Positions 18,285 to 25,938 of a stretch of DNA of 64,000 bases are shown here, piece after piece. Position 1 is the stretch's first letter; each line of letters opens with the position of its first letter. The DNA comes from Paenibacillus dakarensis (GTDB taxonomy: Bacteria > Bacillota > Bacilli > Paenibacillales > Paenibacillaceae), in contig NZ_CDSE01000044.1 in assembly GCF_001373415.1 (NCBI RefSeq), positions 1-64,000 on the forward strand, read 5' to 3'. Under the pieces are notes generated by a model that ran no database searches, was not told the origin of the DNA, and saw nothing but the letters and a program-made list of their open reading frames with translations. The translations under genes and the position numbers were made by a program.

Positions 18285-18560
18285 CTACTGGGACATGCTG
18301 TCTACCTGTCTCATATGCTGAACATATCGAATGAGCTCCATTTTTTGCTGCTCAATATCCATGATTCGGCGGGACATGTCTTCGAAGAAGGTTTCGATCT
18401 GGTTCTTGAGAACATTGGCAGAGTGCCCCTTCCAATCCTCCAGACGGGCGTACAGGCTTCTGGCTTCCTGCTCATCCGTACGAAGGCGTGCCAGCAGACC
18501 GGTTAATTCTCTCTCTGCCCGCAGCAGGTCATCAAGTTCTACTAGAATTTCGCCGTTCAT
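18285..18560 (-). CDS. small helical WXG100-like protein, candidate T7SS partner
   Basis: A 91-residue, fully helical protein with a WKG motif at residues 43-45 between two long amphipathic helices, the hairpin fold of WXG100 (Esx) proteins. I see no YxxxD/E export motif at the C-terminus. The start at 18560 was chosen because GGAGG lies eight bases upstream; the in-frame ATG at 18575 overlaps that site. It is the last gene of a minus-strand unit, 33 bases after the lipase gene. By analogy with the small helical partners of type VII lipase toxins it would bind the C-terminal domain of the lipase and present it to the secretion machine. This role is inference from fold and position. Confidence 0.72.
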   Translation of the reverse strand: MNGEILVELDDLLRAERELTGLLARLRTDEQEARSLYARLEDWKGHSANVLKNQIETFFEDMSRRIMDIEQQKMELIRYVQHMRQVDSMSQ

Positions 18561-18593
18561 ATTTGCATCCTCCATAAGCTCATTATTTCAGTG

Positions 18594-19898
18594 TTAGCTG
18601 CTGTTGTCGGTTTGTTCAAACAAATCAGCCTTATGATTGATATAATATAAAATTTCGTTGGTCTGCTGCAGACGTGCTTGACTCATGGAGGTGATAGAGG
18701 TATCGAGCTGCTGTATGATAGGCTGCAGCCTCCGGCTGTGGCTGGAATGCATGTATGTGGAGAGGCGCTGCCGGATTCCTTCGATTTCAGCGTGACTGTA
18801 TTGCGCATTCATCTTCCATCGCTCGGCTACACTTCGAAGTTCACTTGGTGTCACCTGTATGGTTCCAGCAGAAGCGGCAGCGGCGAGGCCCTTCACTGCA
18901 GATAGGGCAGCCCCTGCAAAAGCAGCTAGTGAATTGGCTTTATCAGTAATTAGGTCCTTCGTATCGTTAAATAAGTTGGAGGAAGAAGGGACCCGCGGTG
19001 AATCTACAGGATCACCCGTAGCTCCATCGAATAAAGGATTCGAGATATAGCCATCTTCGAACTTGTAGTGATCGAGAGAATGGTAATTAGGGCCACCAAA
19101 GGAATTGGCTGCTTTATCCTTGATACCTCCGGGGCTGTAGTCGCCTGGGTTAGCATCTTTATAGTTAGAATCTATATAGTAAGTTGACCCTACATGACCA
19201 TCATACCCACCTAGTGTACCACTACCGACGATGTCTTTCGGATGAGCAAAGTTGATAATCTGATCATGGAATTCGCCTTCTTCTGCTTTTCTTCTCATCT
19301 CCGGTGTTAAACTACCTAGAATGGAGGGAGCACTGAAGGTAACAGCATCCATTCCTGTGTAGGCAGCAGCATATTGTGCATCAGCACCACCCAAGGAATG
19401 GCCTGTCACAGAGAAATCGAGATGACTGTATTTTTCCTGCATCTCTTTAGCATAGTCCTCGGCTTGGTATAACTGATTCGTTTTTCCAGCCCCAAGGAAT
19501 TTTTCGACTTCTTTGGAGGCATCGGCTTTCCAGTTGTTAAAACTCGTTATTCCAACCGCATCTTCAAATTTGGTTATTTGATCATCCCAAAGGCGCGGTA
19601 TTTCTGTCTTTCTGCTTAGTTCACCGAGCCCTATATCAACATCATTTAGCAAATCAGTGACGGCTCTTTCAGTTCCGGTATTTAATTCTGTTCCTCGAAA
19701 TGCAATGACAGCTTGATTCGTTTCTTCATTAACAAAAGTTACTGCATCGAATCCAGATAATTTATTGCTTCTAGTACCCTCCAGAACTTTCCAATCACCT
19801 GAAAGTCCCTCAAGTTCTGAGTTTTCTGTAAGGTTTTGATAGGCAAGTGCTGACATTGTTTTATAGGTCTCATCGTTTACTTTGGAATGATTCCCCAA
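18594..19898 (-). CDS. class 3 lipase with C-terminal WXG100-like domain (putative T7SS lipase effector)
   Basis: A 434-residue protein with two parts. Residues 1 to about 300 are an alpha/beta class 3 lipase: nucleophile Ser168 in TGHSLGGADAQ, probable acid Asp222 in HPKDIVGSG, probable His273 or His277 near YHSLDHY, and the oxyanion region AFRGTE at 66-71. Residues 346-434 (IQVTPSELRSVAERW) are a helical hairpin like WXG100 proteins, but without the WXG turn. There is no signal peptide. The TTG start at 19898 has GGAGG eight bases upstream. A lipase followed by a C-terminal targeting domain is the 'reverse' order known from the staphylococcal T7SS effector TslA. The lipoprotein gene upstream (20 bases away) and small WXG-type gene downstream complete the module. 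Target lipids are unknown. Confidence 0.82.
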   Translation of the reverse strand: MGNHSKVNDETYKTMSALAYQNLTENSELEGLSGDWKVLEGTRSNKLSGFDAVTFVNEETNQAVIAFRGTELNTGTERAVTDLLNDVDIGLGELSRKTEIPRLWDDQITKFEDAVGITSFNNWKADASKEVEKFLGAGKTNQLYQAEDYAKEMQEKYSHLDFSVTGHSLGGADAQYAAAYTGMDAVTFSAPSILGSLTPEMRRKAEEGEFHDQIINFAHPKDIVGSGTLGGYDGHVGSTYYIDSNYKDANPGDYSPGGIKDKAANSFGGPNYHSLDHYKFEDGYISNPLFDGATGDPVDSPRVPSSSNLFNDTKDLITDKANSLAAFAGAALSAVKGLAAAASAGTIQVTPSELRSVAERWKMNAQYSHAEIEGIRQRLSTYMHSSHSRRLQPIIQQLDTSITSMSQARLQQTNEILYYINHKADLFEQTDNSS

Positions 19899-19917
19899 CT
19901 ACAATACCTCCACTAAT

Positions 19918-20307
19918 TTATTTTTTCTTGATAGAAGGATCATACCCCTTAGCTCTAAGTGCAGCAGCTAATTCTGGACTCATCACCATATCAGCTTTTT
20001 CATTTGTTTTGTAATTAACAGAAATGCTGAAATTTTGTTCTTTATTTCCCACCACATTCCCTTCGAATATGACTTGGGAAGCAACATGTGTAGGGAGTAG
20101 CCTTTCACCTGTAATTTCAACTTCCAATTCATATGTATCTTTAAGATACTTGATTGCAATGGGTTTAGCTTTGTCAATGATTGCTTGTTCTTCACTGGAA
20201 TAGACAACTTCATTGTTAACACCGTTGTTATCATCAGTGCTATTCTTTTTCATTTGTTGACATCCTCCAAGCATTAATATGATTACAATAAGTCCAAGAA
20301 GTGCCAT
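19918..20307 (-). CDS. lipoprotein, putative immunity protein of the lipase module
   Basis: A small lipoprotein with lipobox LGGC at residues 12-15 of the ATG-started form, then a polar linker and a compact domain of about 85 residues (IAIKYLKDTYELEVEITG, then NFSISVNYKTNE). It resembles short surface-anchored proteins that occur in multiple copies beside type VII toxins. The ATG at 20307 has no ribosome binding site and gives a signal peptide without basic residues. AAAGGGG lies before three in-frame ATT codons about 30 bases upstream; starting there would add Lys and Arg to the n-region, so the true start may be non-canonical. It is 20 bases upstream of the lipase gene and probably protects the membrane face from it; that role is inferred. 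Confidence 0.7.
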   Translation of the reverse strand: MALLGLIVIILMLGGCQQMKKNSTDDNNGVNNEVVYSSEEQAIIDKAKPIAIKYLKDTYELEVEITGERLLPTHVASQVIFEGNVVGNKEQNFSISVNYKTNEKADMVMSPELAAALRAKGYDPSIKKK

Positions 20308-20556
20308 ATACGAGACGGATCTGGCTTTAATAATAATCAGCCCCTTTGATGTTCATTAACAGTTTGTAAATTTGATCTGCTTTTCAGGTTGAGTATATAT
20401 TAATTGTATTCCCAATGGATTTCAATATTTTGTAAATCTTTAGTTCGTTAGTATCAGGTGTTATAGGACTCGAAGATGATTAGAATGAGTGTTAGCAGAA
20501 CTAAATACGAATTAAAATGGTTTGTTATAGTGATCAGTCCATTCGGATGCAGCCAG

Positions 20557-20793
20557 TTACGATACCTCCAAAAAAACAACTAATTCTGGACTCATGCCGA
20601 AATTAGAGGCTTCGTTCGTTTTGTAATTGACTGTAATATTGAAGCTTTGTTTTTTATCACCGACAACATTGCCTTGTAATCCCACTTCATAAGCTATATG
20701 CTCGGGTAGTATTTTAGCTTTGGTTATTTCAACGTCACTGGAATAGACAACTTCGTTATTAACATCGTTGTTCTCATTTTTTGGCTCCTTCAA
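20557..20793 (-). pseudogene. decayed second copy of the immunity-type lipoprotein gene
   Basis: The frame encodes NNEVVYSSDVEIT, then LPEHIAYEVGLQGNVVG and NITVNYKTNEAS, clearly homologous to the lipoprotein gene at 19918-20307. It lacks the signal peptide and lipobox and has lost about 28 residues between VVYSS and VEIT. The C-terminus is also shorter. The only start in frame is a TTG without a ribosome binding site, and the retained ATT ATT ATT codons are out of frame with the rest. It is best read as a degenerate tandem duplicate. Confidence 0.72.
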
Positions 20794-20794
20794 T

Positions 20795-20895
20795 AATAAT
20801 TAACAGTTTACAAATTTGATTTATTTTCCAGATTGTGTATATCCTAATTGCATTCTTTACTTGTTTCAATACTTTGTAAATCATTAGTTCATTAG
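20795..20895 (-). repeat. upstream flank duplicated with the lipoprotein gene
   Basis: About 100 bases here (ATTAACAGTTTACAAATTTG at its start, TTTGTAAATCATTAGTTCAT near its end) repeat, with about 20-25% differences by eye, the sequence at 20345-20455 in front of the intact lipoprotein gene. Together with the gene remnant this shows a tandem duplication of gene plus promoter region. Confidence 0.7.
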
Positions 20896-20921
20896 ACTTA
20901 TCTCATTAGCGCTGAACATAA

Positions 20922-20959
20922 ATAAATCCCTCATGCTGCTGGAAAGCACGAGGGATTAT
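20922..20959 (-). terminator. terminator of DUF2062 gene
   Basis: On the minus strand AATCCCTC and GAGGGATT, with flanking TGCT/AGCA pairs, form a stem followed by TATTTAT. Confidence 0.75.
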
Positions 20960-20963
20960 AAAT

Positions 20964-21485
20964 TTATGAAACTCGGTTTTTACTGGTTTTTTTGATCTTA
21001 ATGAGAAGAGGAGTGCGGTAGTAGGACAATAGATGCCGAACAACAAAATACATGATAAAAGAAAATAAAATGCTGTTTACAGCAGAGCCAATCAGAAAGT
21101 TCACGCCCATATCACCGAGCTTGCTGAAGTAACTGGCTAGAACCGAGTAGTTACGTTCCGGGATGGGTGTATGGATGACATCTTGAAGATCGACTGGCGG
21201 TGGAGAAGAGAATATATGACTGATCAGAAAACCAATTTTATAATTAATGTAGAACAGCAAAGGCCATAGAAAAGAGCCTATAGAAGCTATAAGGACTGCG
21301 GCGACCATATTTCCGCCAATCACTCTGCTGAGAGCGATAGCAAGAATGATGTCACCTCCAAATGTAGGATACCAGCAGGGGAAAAAGCCGGCAGCAAAGC
21401 CAAGGGAAATCCTGTGGTCGCTGTTCTGCATACGGAGTAACGTCAGGGTGTAATATTTCAAGGTTCTCAACAATCTTCGAAGCAA
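20964..21485 (-). CDS. DUF2062 membrane protein
   Basis: A DUF2062 family protein with about four hydrophobic segments. The conserved opening (SLGFAAGFFPCWYPTFG) and glycine-rich membrane segments are clear. Family function is unknown; members are often linked to cell-envelope polysaccharide or lipid genes. The TTG at 21485 was chosen because GGAGG lies seven bases upstream. An upstream in-frame TTG would place that site inside the coding sequence. It is monocistronic and separate from the lipase module downstream, from which it is divided by a terminator. Confidence 0.82.
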   Translation of the reverse strand: MLRRLLRTLKYYTLTLLRMQNSDHRISLGFAAGFFPCWYPTFGGDIILAIALSRVIGGNMVAAVLIASIGSFLWPLLFYINYKIGFLISHIFSSPPPVDLQDVIHTPIPERNYSVLASYFSKLGDMGVNFLIGSAVNSILFSFIMYFVVRHLLSYYRTPLLIKIKKTSKNRVS

Positions 21486-21729
21486 ACGGTTACCTCCATA
21501 TAGCAAAATGGTAATTTAAGAAAGAATTATTTACCTATTCCCTAGTATAAGGGAACTACAGCATGAATGATATGTTTTTGATTGAATATTTTAAGGCTTT
21601 CTGTCCTTGAACTTTTTTTCTATGAGAAGAGGTTTCCGTTTTTAAAAAAATTGTTAGAATAGGTAAGGCAGGGTACTATGGTGTAGGAAGCATGCAATCA
21701 TTCGATTTAAAGAGAGGGATTTTAAACCT

Positions 21730-22920
21730 ATGATTATTAAGCCAAGAACACGTGGATTTATTTGTACTACAGCTCATCCGGATGGCTGCGCTCGCCAGGT
21801 GCAGGAACAGATCGAGTATATTAAGTCCAAACCGGAGATTAAAGGCCCTTCGAATGTGCTCGTTATTGGAGCGTCAACAGGGTATGGATTATCCGCAAGG
21901 ATTGCGGCGGCTTTTGGAGCTCATGCGAATACTGTTGGCGTTTATCGACCAAGTCAGGCAACAGAGAAGCGGACAGCTTCGGCTGGCTGGTATAATTCGG
22001 CTGCATTTGAGAAAGCGGCGAGCGAAGCCAATTTGAAATCTTTTAGTGTAACAGGAGATGCTTTCTCTGATGAGACGAAACAAAGAACGGTAGACCTGAT
22101 TCGTGAAGAGCTGGGTCAAGTTGATTTGGTTGTGTACAGCGTGGCATCTGCCCGGCGCACAAACCCCAAGACAGGTGAGACTGTAAACTCCGTTCTTAAA
22201 CCGATTGGTAAAGCATACACGAACAAAACGGTGAATTTTCATACAGGCGAAGTGAGTGATGTGACAATTGAACCAGCTGATGAGCAGGAAGTCCGTGATA
22301 CGGTGGAAGTCATGGGCGGCGAGGATTGGGAATTGTGGATTCAGCAGCTTCGCGAGGGCGGAGTGCTGGCGGATAACGCAACGACAATAGCCTATTCCTA
22401 CATTGGCTCTGAAATTACGCAGGCCATCTACCGTGATGGATCGATTGGTCAGGCGAAAGATCATCTGGAGGCAACTGCACATAAATTGAATGATGAACTG
22501 TCATCCAGCGGGGGCCGTGCCTTCGTGTCGGTTAGCAAAGCACTTGTGACTCAATCCAGCTCGGCTATTCCTGTTGTTCCTCTCTATGTTTCGGCACTGT
22601 ATAAAGTGATGAAAGAAAAGGGACTTCATGAAGGCTGTATTGAACAGACATACCGCTTGTTCGCGGATCGATTGTACGGCAATCAGCCAACACCTGTGGA
22701 TGAGAAGGGGCGCATTCGCATTGACGACTGGGAACTCCGTTCAGATGTACAGGAAGAAGTAGAGAAGTTATGGGAACAGGTGACGAGCGAGAATATTTAC
22801 GATCTGACAGATCTTGAGGGATATCGCCGTGAGTTCTTTCAATTATTCGGCTTCGAGACGGATGGTGTGGATTACGAAGCAGATGTGAATCCGATTGTGG
22901 AGATTCCAGCAAGTCGATAG
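21730..22920 (+). CDS. fabV: enoyl-ACP / trans-2-enoyl-CoA reductase FabV
   Basis: FabV reduces the double bond of enoyl thioesters with NAD(P)H in fatty acid synthesis or chain elongation and is insensitive to triclosan. The 396-residue length matches. The opening MIIKPRTRGFICTTAHP and the nucleotide site VLVIGASTGYGLSARIAAAFG (parts of it contiguous) are characteristic. The catalytic pair Y-X8-K is Tyr234 and Lys243 in IYRDGSIGQAK. A GAGAGGGA site lies a few bases before the ATG. It is monocistronic with a strong terminator. Whether it is the main enoyl reductase or works on CoA esters cannot be told here. Confidence 0.95.
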   Translation: MIIKPRTRGFICTTAHPDGCARQVQEQIEYIKSKPEIKGPSNVLVIGASTGYGLSARIAAAFGAHANTVGVYRPSQATEKRTASAGWYNSAAFEKAASEANLKSFSVTGDAFSDETKQRTVDLIREELGQVDLVVYSVASARRTNPKTGETVNSVLKPIGKAYTNKTVNFHTGEVSDVTIEPADEQEVRDTVEVMGGEDWELWIQQLREGGVLADNATTIAYSYIGSEITQAIYRDGSIGQAKDHLEATAHKLNDELSSSGGRAFVSVSKALVTQSSSAIPVVPLYVSALYKVMKEKGLHEGCIEQTYRLFADRLYGNQPTPVDEKGRIRIDDWELRSDVQEEVEKLWEQVTSENIYDLTDLEGYRREFFQLFGFETDGVDYEADVNPIVEIPASR

Positions 22921-22934
22921 TAGTAAGGATAATA

Positions 22935-22980
22935 ACAGACGTGACGGAACTCGCAAGCGGGTGACATCACGTCTGTTTTT
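22935..22980 (+). terminator. intrinsic terminator of fabV
   Basis: An 11-bp stem AACAGACGTGA/TCACGTCTGTT followed by T. Confidence 0.88.
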
Positions 22981-23093
22981 ATAACTGAGCATCATCACAG
23001 GAATAGCGGAGTTCATAGGGTATAATACTTTTGGTTGAATGCTTAAAACGAATGACTGACTTTACAGGAACAGGATAGACAGGAGGAAAAGAC

Positions 23094-23783
23094 GTGCTAC
23101 TAGAGGTAATTGCAACTACACTCCAGGACGCATTGGCGGCAGAGGATTGCGGGGCAGACCGGATCGAGCTGATCACAGCAATTACAGAAGGGGGGTTAAC
23201 CCCGAGCATAGGAATAATCGAACGGGTTACTGATCGAGTGAAAATACCGGTCAATGTGATGATTCGCCCTCACAGTCGGACCTTTGTTGCAGATGATGAG
23301 GATCTGGAAACCATGCTGGAGGATATTAACCGGATTCAAGATACAGGCGCAGCAGGTGTTGTCCTCGGCCCATTAACCCCCGAGGGTACGATAGATGAAA
23401 GGGTCTTGAAGCAGCTGCTTGACGCGGCGGGGTCTCTGGATATTACATATCACCGGGCGTTTGATGAAGTAAAGGATCAAATGGCAGCATATGAGGTGCT
23501 CTGCCGATATCCGCAAATATCAAGAATATTGACAGCAGGGGGAACCCTGCCGGCACCACAATCCATCCCTCAGATCAACCGGCTTGTGGAACGCTCGCGC
23601 AGCGGCGGACCTAAGATACTGGCAGGCTACGGCCTGACACCGGAAACGATACTCACCTTTATCAGGCAGAGTGGTGTAGATGAGGTTCATTTCGGCTCGT
23701 CGATCCGGAAGGGGCGCAGCGGTCTCGCACCGATTGACCAAGACATACTGCGTTCGTTGGCGGATGAGCTGCACAACCTTTAA
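23094..23783 (+). CDS. cutC: CutC family copper homeostasis protein
   Basis: A TIM-barrel protein of the CutC family, 229 residues. The opening MLLEVIATTLQDALAAEDCGADRIEL and the core PVNVMIRPHSRTF, then DITYHRAFDEV, are typical. CutC has been linked to copper handling, though its biochemical role is still unclear. The GTG start at 23094 has AGGAGGAAAA immediately upstream. It stands alone between the fabV terminator and its own. Confidence 0.93.
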   Translation: MLLEVIATTLQDALAAEDCGADRIELITAITEGGLTPSIGIIERVTDRVKIPVNVMIRPHSRTFVADDEDLETMLEDINRIQDTGAAGVVLGPLTPEGTIDERVLKQLLDAAGSLDITYHRAFDEVKDQMAAYEVLCRYPQISRILTAGGTLPAPQSIPQINRLVERSRSGGPKILAGYGLTPETILTFIRQSGVDEVHFGSSIRKGRSGLAPIDQDILRSLADELHNL

Positions 23784-23818
23784 GGCAAATGAAAGGGTTA
23801 AGCATAACAATAAACAAC

Positions 23819-23853
23819 AGCGCACGTCGGTTATAACCGATGTGCGCTTATTT
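23819..23853. terminator. terminator between cutC and azlD
   Basis: Stem AGCGCACGTCGGTT with AACCGATGTGCGCT between convergent genes. T-rich TTATTTATTG follows on the plus strand. Confidence 0.8.
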
Positions 23854-23866
23854 ATTGAGGAGGGAT

Positions 23867-24178
23867 TTATGCAAGCAGCAAGATGATTTGTTCAGTGGCA
23901 TAAACCGATAAGATGGCGCCCAAAACAACGGAAATAAGATTCCACCCTTTTGTCGCAAACAGGATGGCAGCGGCTCCGCCTGCAACAGCCGGGATCACAT
24001 TTGCAGTGGATGATAAGATACCAGGGAATATGAGGCTGGCCAGAATGGTGTAGGGAACAAACTCAAGAAACCTTTTTAGTTTGGGATACAGTTTCATATT
24101 CTTCATGTAGACCATCGGGAGCATTCGCGGAAGATATGTGACAACAGCCATACCTATAACAAGCCAGAGACTATTCAC
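23867..24178 (-). CDS. azlD: AzlD family branched-chain amino acid export subunit
   Basis: A small membrane protein (103 residues, four hydrophobic segments) of the AzlD family, partner of AzlC. The conserved TYLPRMLPMVYM and LEFVPYTILASLIFP segments are present. The second of two GTG codons (24178) is taken as start because GAGGG lies seven bases upstream; the first overlaps that site. The start lies inside the azlC stop region, so the two genes overlap and are translationally coupled. The pair exports branched-chain amino acids or analogues. Confidence 0.9.
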   Translation of the reverse strand: MNSLWLVIGMAVVTYLPRMLPMVYMKNMKLYPKLKRFLEFVPYTILASLIFPGILSSTANVIPAVAGGAAAILFATKGWNLISVVLGAILSVYATEQIILLLA

Positions 24179-24914
24179 TAGGCTCACCCTCTTCCGGAAA
24201 GATCAGAACCCCGATGGCCGAAGACAGAATCGTCGTGATAATGATGCTGAAGCCTGTGGAGAGCTCGATAAACATCGGAATAATCCAATGGAGAACCGAA
24301 TGAATCAAGACAGCGATAAGAGAGATGCAAAGCACAGGTTTTGATTTCTTCAGAGAGGGGGTCAGCAGCCCGATAAACATGGCATATAGCGCAATCCCCA
24401 TACTGCTTTGAACGGACGGAGGAAGACCGGCCGACAGGAAGATTCCGATCCATGATCCGATATTCCAGGATATAAAGGCAATCGCATTCAATCCAAGGAG
24501 AAATAGAGGGTGCAGTTCCCTGGATTCCTGCGTGGAAGCAATGCTGAATGTTTCGTCGGTGACCCCGAATGCCAGCAGAGCCGACCATTTCTTGGGCGTC
24601 CATTTTGATATCCGCTGGGACAGCGATGCTGTCATGAAGAAGTGGCGGAGATTCAAGATAAAGGTAGTGATAATAATCTCCAAGCCCGCAGCTCCCGCAG
24701 CCATAAGATTAACGCCGATAAATTGGCTGGCTCCAGCATAGACGAGAAGCGACATCATAAGGGCAGCGTGGACCGGTATACCGGAAGTCTTCGCCAACAA
24801 GCCGAAGGTGATAGCAATTGGTATATAACCGATGGCTACGGGGACGCCAGCCTTCAACCCGAGGAGGAAATGCTGTTTCTTTGCTATATTGAATTCGACT
24901 AAGGGATGTAGCAT
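24171..24914 (-). CDS. azlC: AzlC family branched-chain amino acid permease
   Basis: The large subunit of the AzlCD exporter, 247 residues with seven or so membrane segments. Diagnostic stretches are KAGVPVAIGYIPIAITFG, VYAGASQFIGVNL and NLRHFFMTASLS. A GAGGTG site precedes the ATG at 24914. With brnQ at 5.3 kb this gives both an importer and an exporter for branched-chain amino acids in the window, though not in one operon. No AzlB-type regulator is adjacent. Confidence 0.92.
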   Translation of the reverse strand: MLHPLVEFNIAKKQHFLLGLKAGVPVAIGYIPIAITFGLLAKTSGIPVHAALMMSLLVYAGASQFIGVNLMAAGAAGLEIIITTFILNLRHFFMTASLSQRISKWTPKKWSALLAFGVTDETFSIASTQESRELHPLFLLGLNAIAFISWNIGSWIGIFLSAGLPPSVQSSMGIALYAMFIGLLTPSLKKSKPVLCISLIAVLIHSVLHWIIPMFIELSTGFSIIITTILSSAIGVLIFPEEGEPSE

Positions 24915-25116
24915 GTTTCATTTCACCTCACCAAGTTGTCTACACCAAGATGTACTTTTCCTATTTTCGCCTTAAATCCAGGGGGTTGTCCAGCTTTATT
25001 TAGATGGATGAGATGTATTCATTAAGCGCTAACTGGCATAAATTTATCTTTTATAAAGGCATCGGAGGGTTTGATCCCGAAATGAATATTCCATACTACG
25101 AAAGGAGAGAGAGAAT

Positions 25117-25851
25117 ATGATGAAAAGGATGGCAGTCTTATCTCTAAGCGCGATTTTAGCTGTTTCTTTGGCAGCCGCTCCCCTGCTTTCCCTGGCGTCA
25201 ACAGCAGATGCGGCTTCATCCAAGGAATGGCTGAAGATTTCAGAGCGGGTTGTTTACTACGGTGAGGTCAAGGATGGCCAGCCCCATGGAAAAGGAACGA
25301 TTAAATGGGGAAATGGCAAGCAGTACTCGGGTGATTTTTTTAAGGGTAAGCGTACAGGTTCCGGTAAATATATGAACGAATATGTATCTGACGGCGAGAA
25401 GCATAAGGTTGTTTACAATGGCAGCTGGCAAGATGACCGGATGGAAGGAAAGGGAACGATGACCCATAAGGTGTCGACAGGGGATGGCACGGTTCGCTGG
25501 AATCAAATCCAGTCCGGCACATACAAGAGGGATAAGTTCCAGGACGGTTATGATGTCATTCATATTTCGGGGGATCCGGATTACAAGTTCTACTACCGCA
25601 ATGGCGGCGAGCGTTTGACGGTGATGGGCAGCAATGAGGATATGAGGACAGCATGGACTAAAGGAAGGATGTTCAGCGCGGAATATAGAAACGGCAGTGT
25701 TCACAAAAGCTATTCCATTTTTCCGGAGAGCACGAAAGCGGGAGAGCGCAAGAGAGCGGAATCCTTGAGATACCTGCAAAGCTTGAAAGAGAAAGTAAGT
25801 CCAATTCTTGTTCGGTTTGAACAGCTGTCCAAGCAGGTTCCGCTGAAATAA
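25117..25851 (+). CDS. secreted MORN-repeat protein
   Basis: A signal peptide with two Met and basic residues, a hydrophobic core and cleavage near ADA-ASS (residue about 32) is followed by three or four MORN repeats (YYGEVKDGQPHGKGTIKWGNG, YSGDFFKGKRTGSGKY, YNGSWQDDRMEGKGTMT, quoted in part). The C-terminal third (residues 140-244) has no recognisable domain and ends in a helical segment. MORN repeats form beta-hairpin scaffolds that often mediate membrane or protein contacts. GGAGAGAGAG precedes the ATG. Function is unknown. The gene is monocistronic. Confidence 0.82.
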   Translation: MMKRMAVLSLSAILAVSLAAAPLLSLASTADAASSKEWLKISERVVYYGEVKDGQPHGKGTIKWGNGKQYSGDFFKGKRTGSGKYMNEYVSDGEKHKVVYNGSWQDDRMEGKGTMTHKVSTGDGTVRWNQIQSGTYKRDKFQDGYDVIHISGDPDYKFYYRNGGERLTVMGSNEDMRTAWTKGRMFSAEYRNGSVHKSYSIFPESTKAGERKRAESLRYLQSLKEKVSPILVRFEQLSKQVPLK

Positions 25852-25870
25852 GGACGTCCCCATAATAAAT

Positions 25871-25915
25871 ACTCACCCCCCGAATCTTCGTTATCGATGA
25901 TTCGGGGGGGGAGTT
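25871..25915. terminator. terminator between MORN gene and ROK regulator
   Basis: A long GC-rich stem (ACTC then CCCCCGAATC pairing with GATTCGGGGG then GAGT) with a 12-base loop. T tract is TTTG. Confidence 0.8.
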
Positions 25916-25938
25916 TGTCCTATCATGCAAACCTTCCC

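Noticed and set aside
21530..21560. TTCCCT/AGGGAA inverted repeat upstream of fabV as a fatty-acid regulator (FapR) site
   Set aside because: It does not match the known FapR operator and is nearly 200 bases from the gene.
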